27,921 nucleotides of DNA from DASXBA01 sp046729895 (GTDB taxonomy: Bacteria; Actinomycetota; Thermoleophilia; Solirubrobacterales; Thermoleophilaceae), in NCBI GenBank assembly GCA_046729895.1, contig JBKPHP010000272.1, forward strand, positions 1 to 27,921. The letters are read 5' to 3'. The notes below the pieces were generated by a model that worked only from the letters and a program-made list of their open reading frames with translations, was not told the DNA's origin and ran no database searches. Below, in pieces: positions 27,630-27,921 of this stretch; within the stretch, counting starts at the first letter, position 1; each line of letters starts with the position of its first letter. Both the position numbers and the translations under genes were made by a program.

Positions 27630-27921
27630 GCGGAAACCGAGCCCGCCGGAACGGCGCTTGAAAAGCTCCCGGAGCCAGTAGAAGGCAGAAGCGAAAACGG
27701 CCCCCGCGATCACGACCAGGAGCCACAGCCTGACCGGGCCGAGTCCGAGGGCCACCGCCGTCACGACCGCGAAAGCGGCCACCCCCGCGAGCAGCGTCGT
27801 GTGGGAGCGGTAGCCCGCGAGATGCTCGCGCAACGCGAGCTCGGCACCGCCGAGCGCGGCGATCACGATGCCCGCGGCGAGCCGCTCCTCGCCCCCCTTG
27901 CCACTGAACAGGCCCCAGAGG
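27627..27921 (-). CDS. Membrane protein, N-terminus cut by window edge
   Basis: At least 97 residues, open to the right edge. It reads LWGLFSGKGGEERLAAGIV at the edge, then REHLAGYRSHTTLLAG, two membrane helices (AAFAVVTAVALGLGP and LWLLVVIAGAVFASAFYW) and a basic end, LRELFKRRSGGLGFR. GTG 27866 is an internal candidate start, but the protein-like reading continues upstream, so the true start probably lies outside. It is likely in one operon with the three-helix membrane protein 9 bases downstream. No family is recognised. Confidence 0.6.
   Translation of the reverse strand, partial: LWGLFSGKGGEERLAAGIVIAALGGAELALREHLAGYRSHTTLLAGVAAFAVVTAVALGLGPVRLWLLVVIAGAVFASAFYWLRELFKRRSGGLGFR

Noticed and set aside
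1..27921. Mobile elements, CRISPR arrays, tRNA or rRNA genes
   Set aside because: I found no transposase or integrase motifs, no regularly spaced repeats and no tRNA-like arms with a TTCGA loop in a consistent fold. The direct repeats found are two-copy tandem duplications.

Overview
The window is about 28 kb of very GC-rich DNA (third codon positions almost all G or C) with densely packed genes on both strands. It looks chromosomal: I see no transposase, integrase, phage gene, CRISPR array, rRNA or tRNA. The gene content points to an actinobacterium, most likely a Thermoleophilia/Solirubrobacterales-type soil lineage. The reasons are an F420-type (LLM class) oxidoreductase, an actinobacterial integration-host-factor-like protein, a CGNR zinc-finger protein, an actinobacterial type-2 citrate synthase, and many starts with a TANNNT box 6-10 bases upstream, the signature of leaderless transcription. 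The lineage is inferred from gene style, not from a marker gene.

Layout. 1-2.7 kb: the end of an unknown gene converges on an F420-dependent oxidoreductase. A small hypothetical gene then diverges from an EVE-domain / DUF2203 / membrane-protein operon. 2.75-5.6 kb: citrate synthase and a long-chain-type acyl-CoA dehydrogenase are translationally coupled. 5.66-8.0 kb: an O-methyltransferase, an epimerase-type reductase and a class I methyltransferase end in a nested palindrome. 8.0-10.5 kb: a small membrane protein diverges from a MoxR ATPase / CoxE-like VWA pair. 10.6-14.0 kb: an MFS transporter fused to a cyclic-nucleotide-binding domain diverges from a secreted sulfatase. 14.05-16.7 kb: a TPP riboswitch heads a three-gene ABC importer for a thiamin pyrimidine precursor. 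16.7-18.6 kb: msrB, a one-helix protein and a GNAT-fold protein. 18.65-19.9 kb: a serine-palmitoyltransferase-like enzyme diverges from that GNAT gene. 20-22.8 kb: two coupled small proteins, a CGNR regulator, a quinone oxidoreductase with a palindromic operator, and a DUF6623-like protein. 22.9-26 kb: an aldo/keto reductase, a basic Cys-containing secreted protein and pyruvate kinase. 26-27.9 kb: an mIHF-like nucleoid protein, a VOC-family protein and two membrane proteins.

How the genes work together. Carbon flow is represented by pyruvate kinase and by the citrate synthase / acyl-CoA dehydrogenase pair. The thiamin unit is self-contained: precursor uptake repressed by TPP through a riboswitch that contains the ribosome-binding site. 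The most provocative unit is the divergent pair of a serine-palmitoyltransferase-like alpha-oxoamine synthase and a GNAT-fold acyltransferase, which could be the first two enzymes of a bacterial ceramide pathway. That is a hypothesis.

Two sequence-level themes run through the window. One is a promoter/start grammar: TANNNT, then 6-10 bases, then the start codon, twice arranged as overlapping divergent -10 boxes. The other is short tandem duplications at gene ends, which appear to have pulled apart genes that once overlapped.
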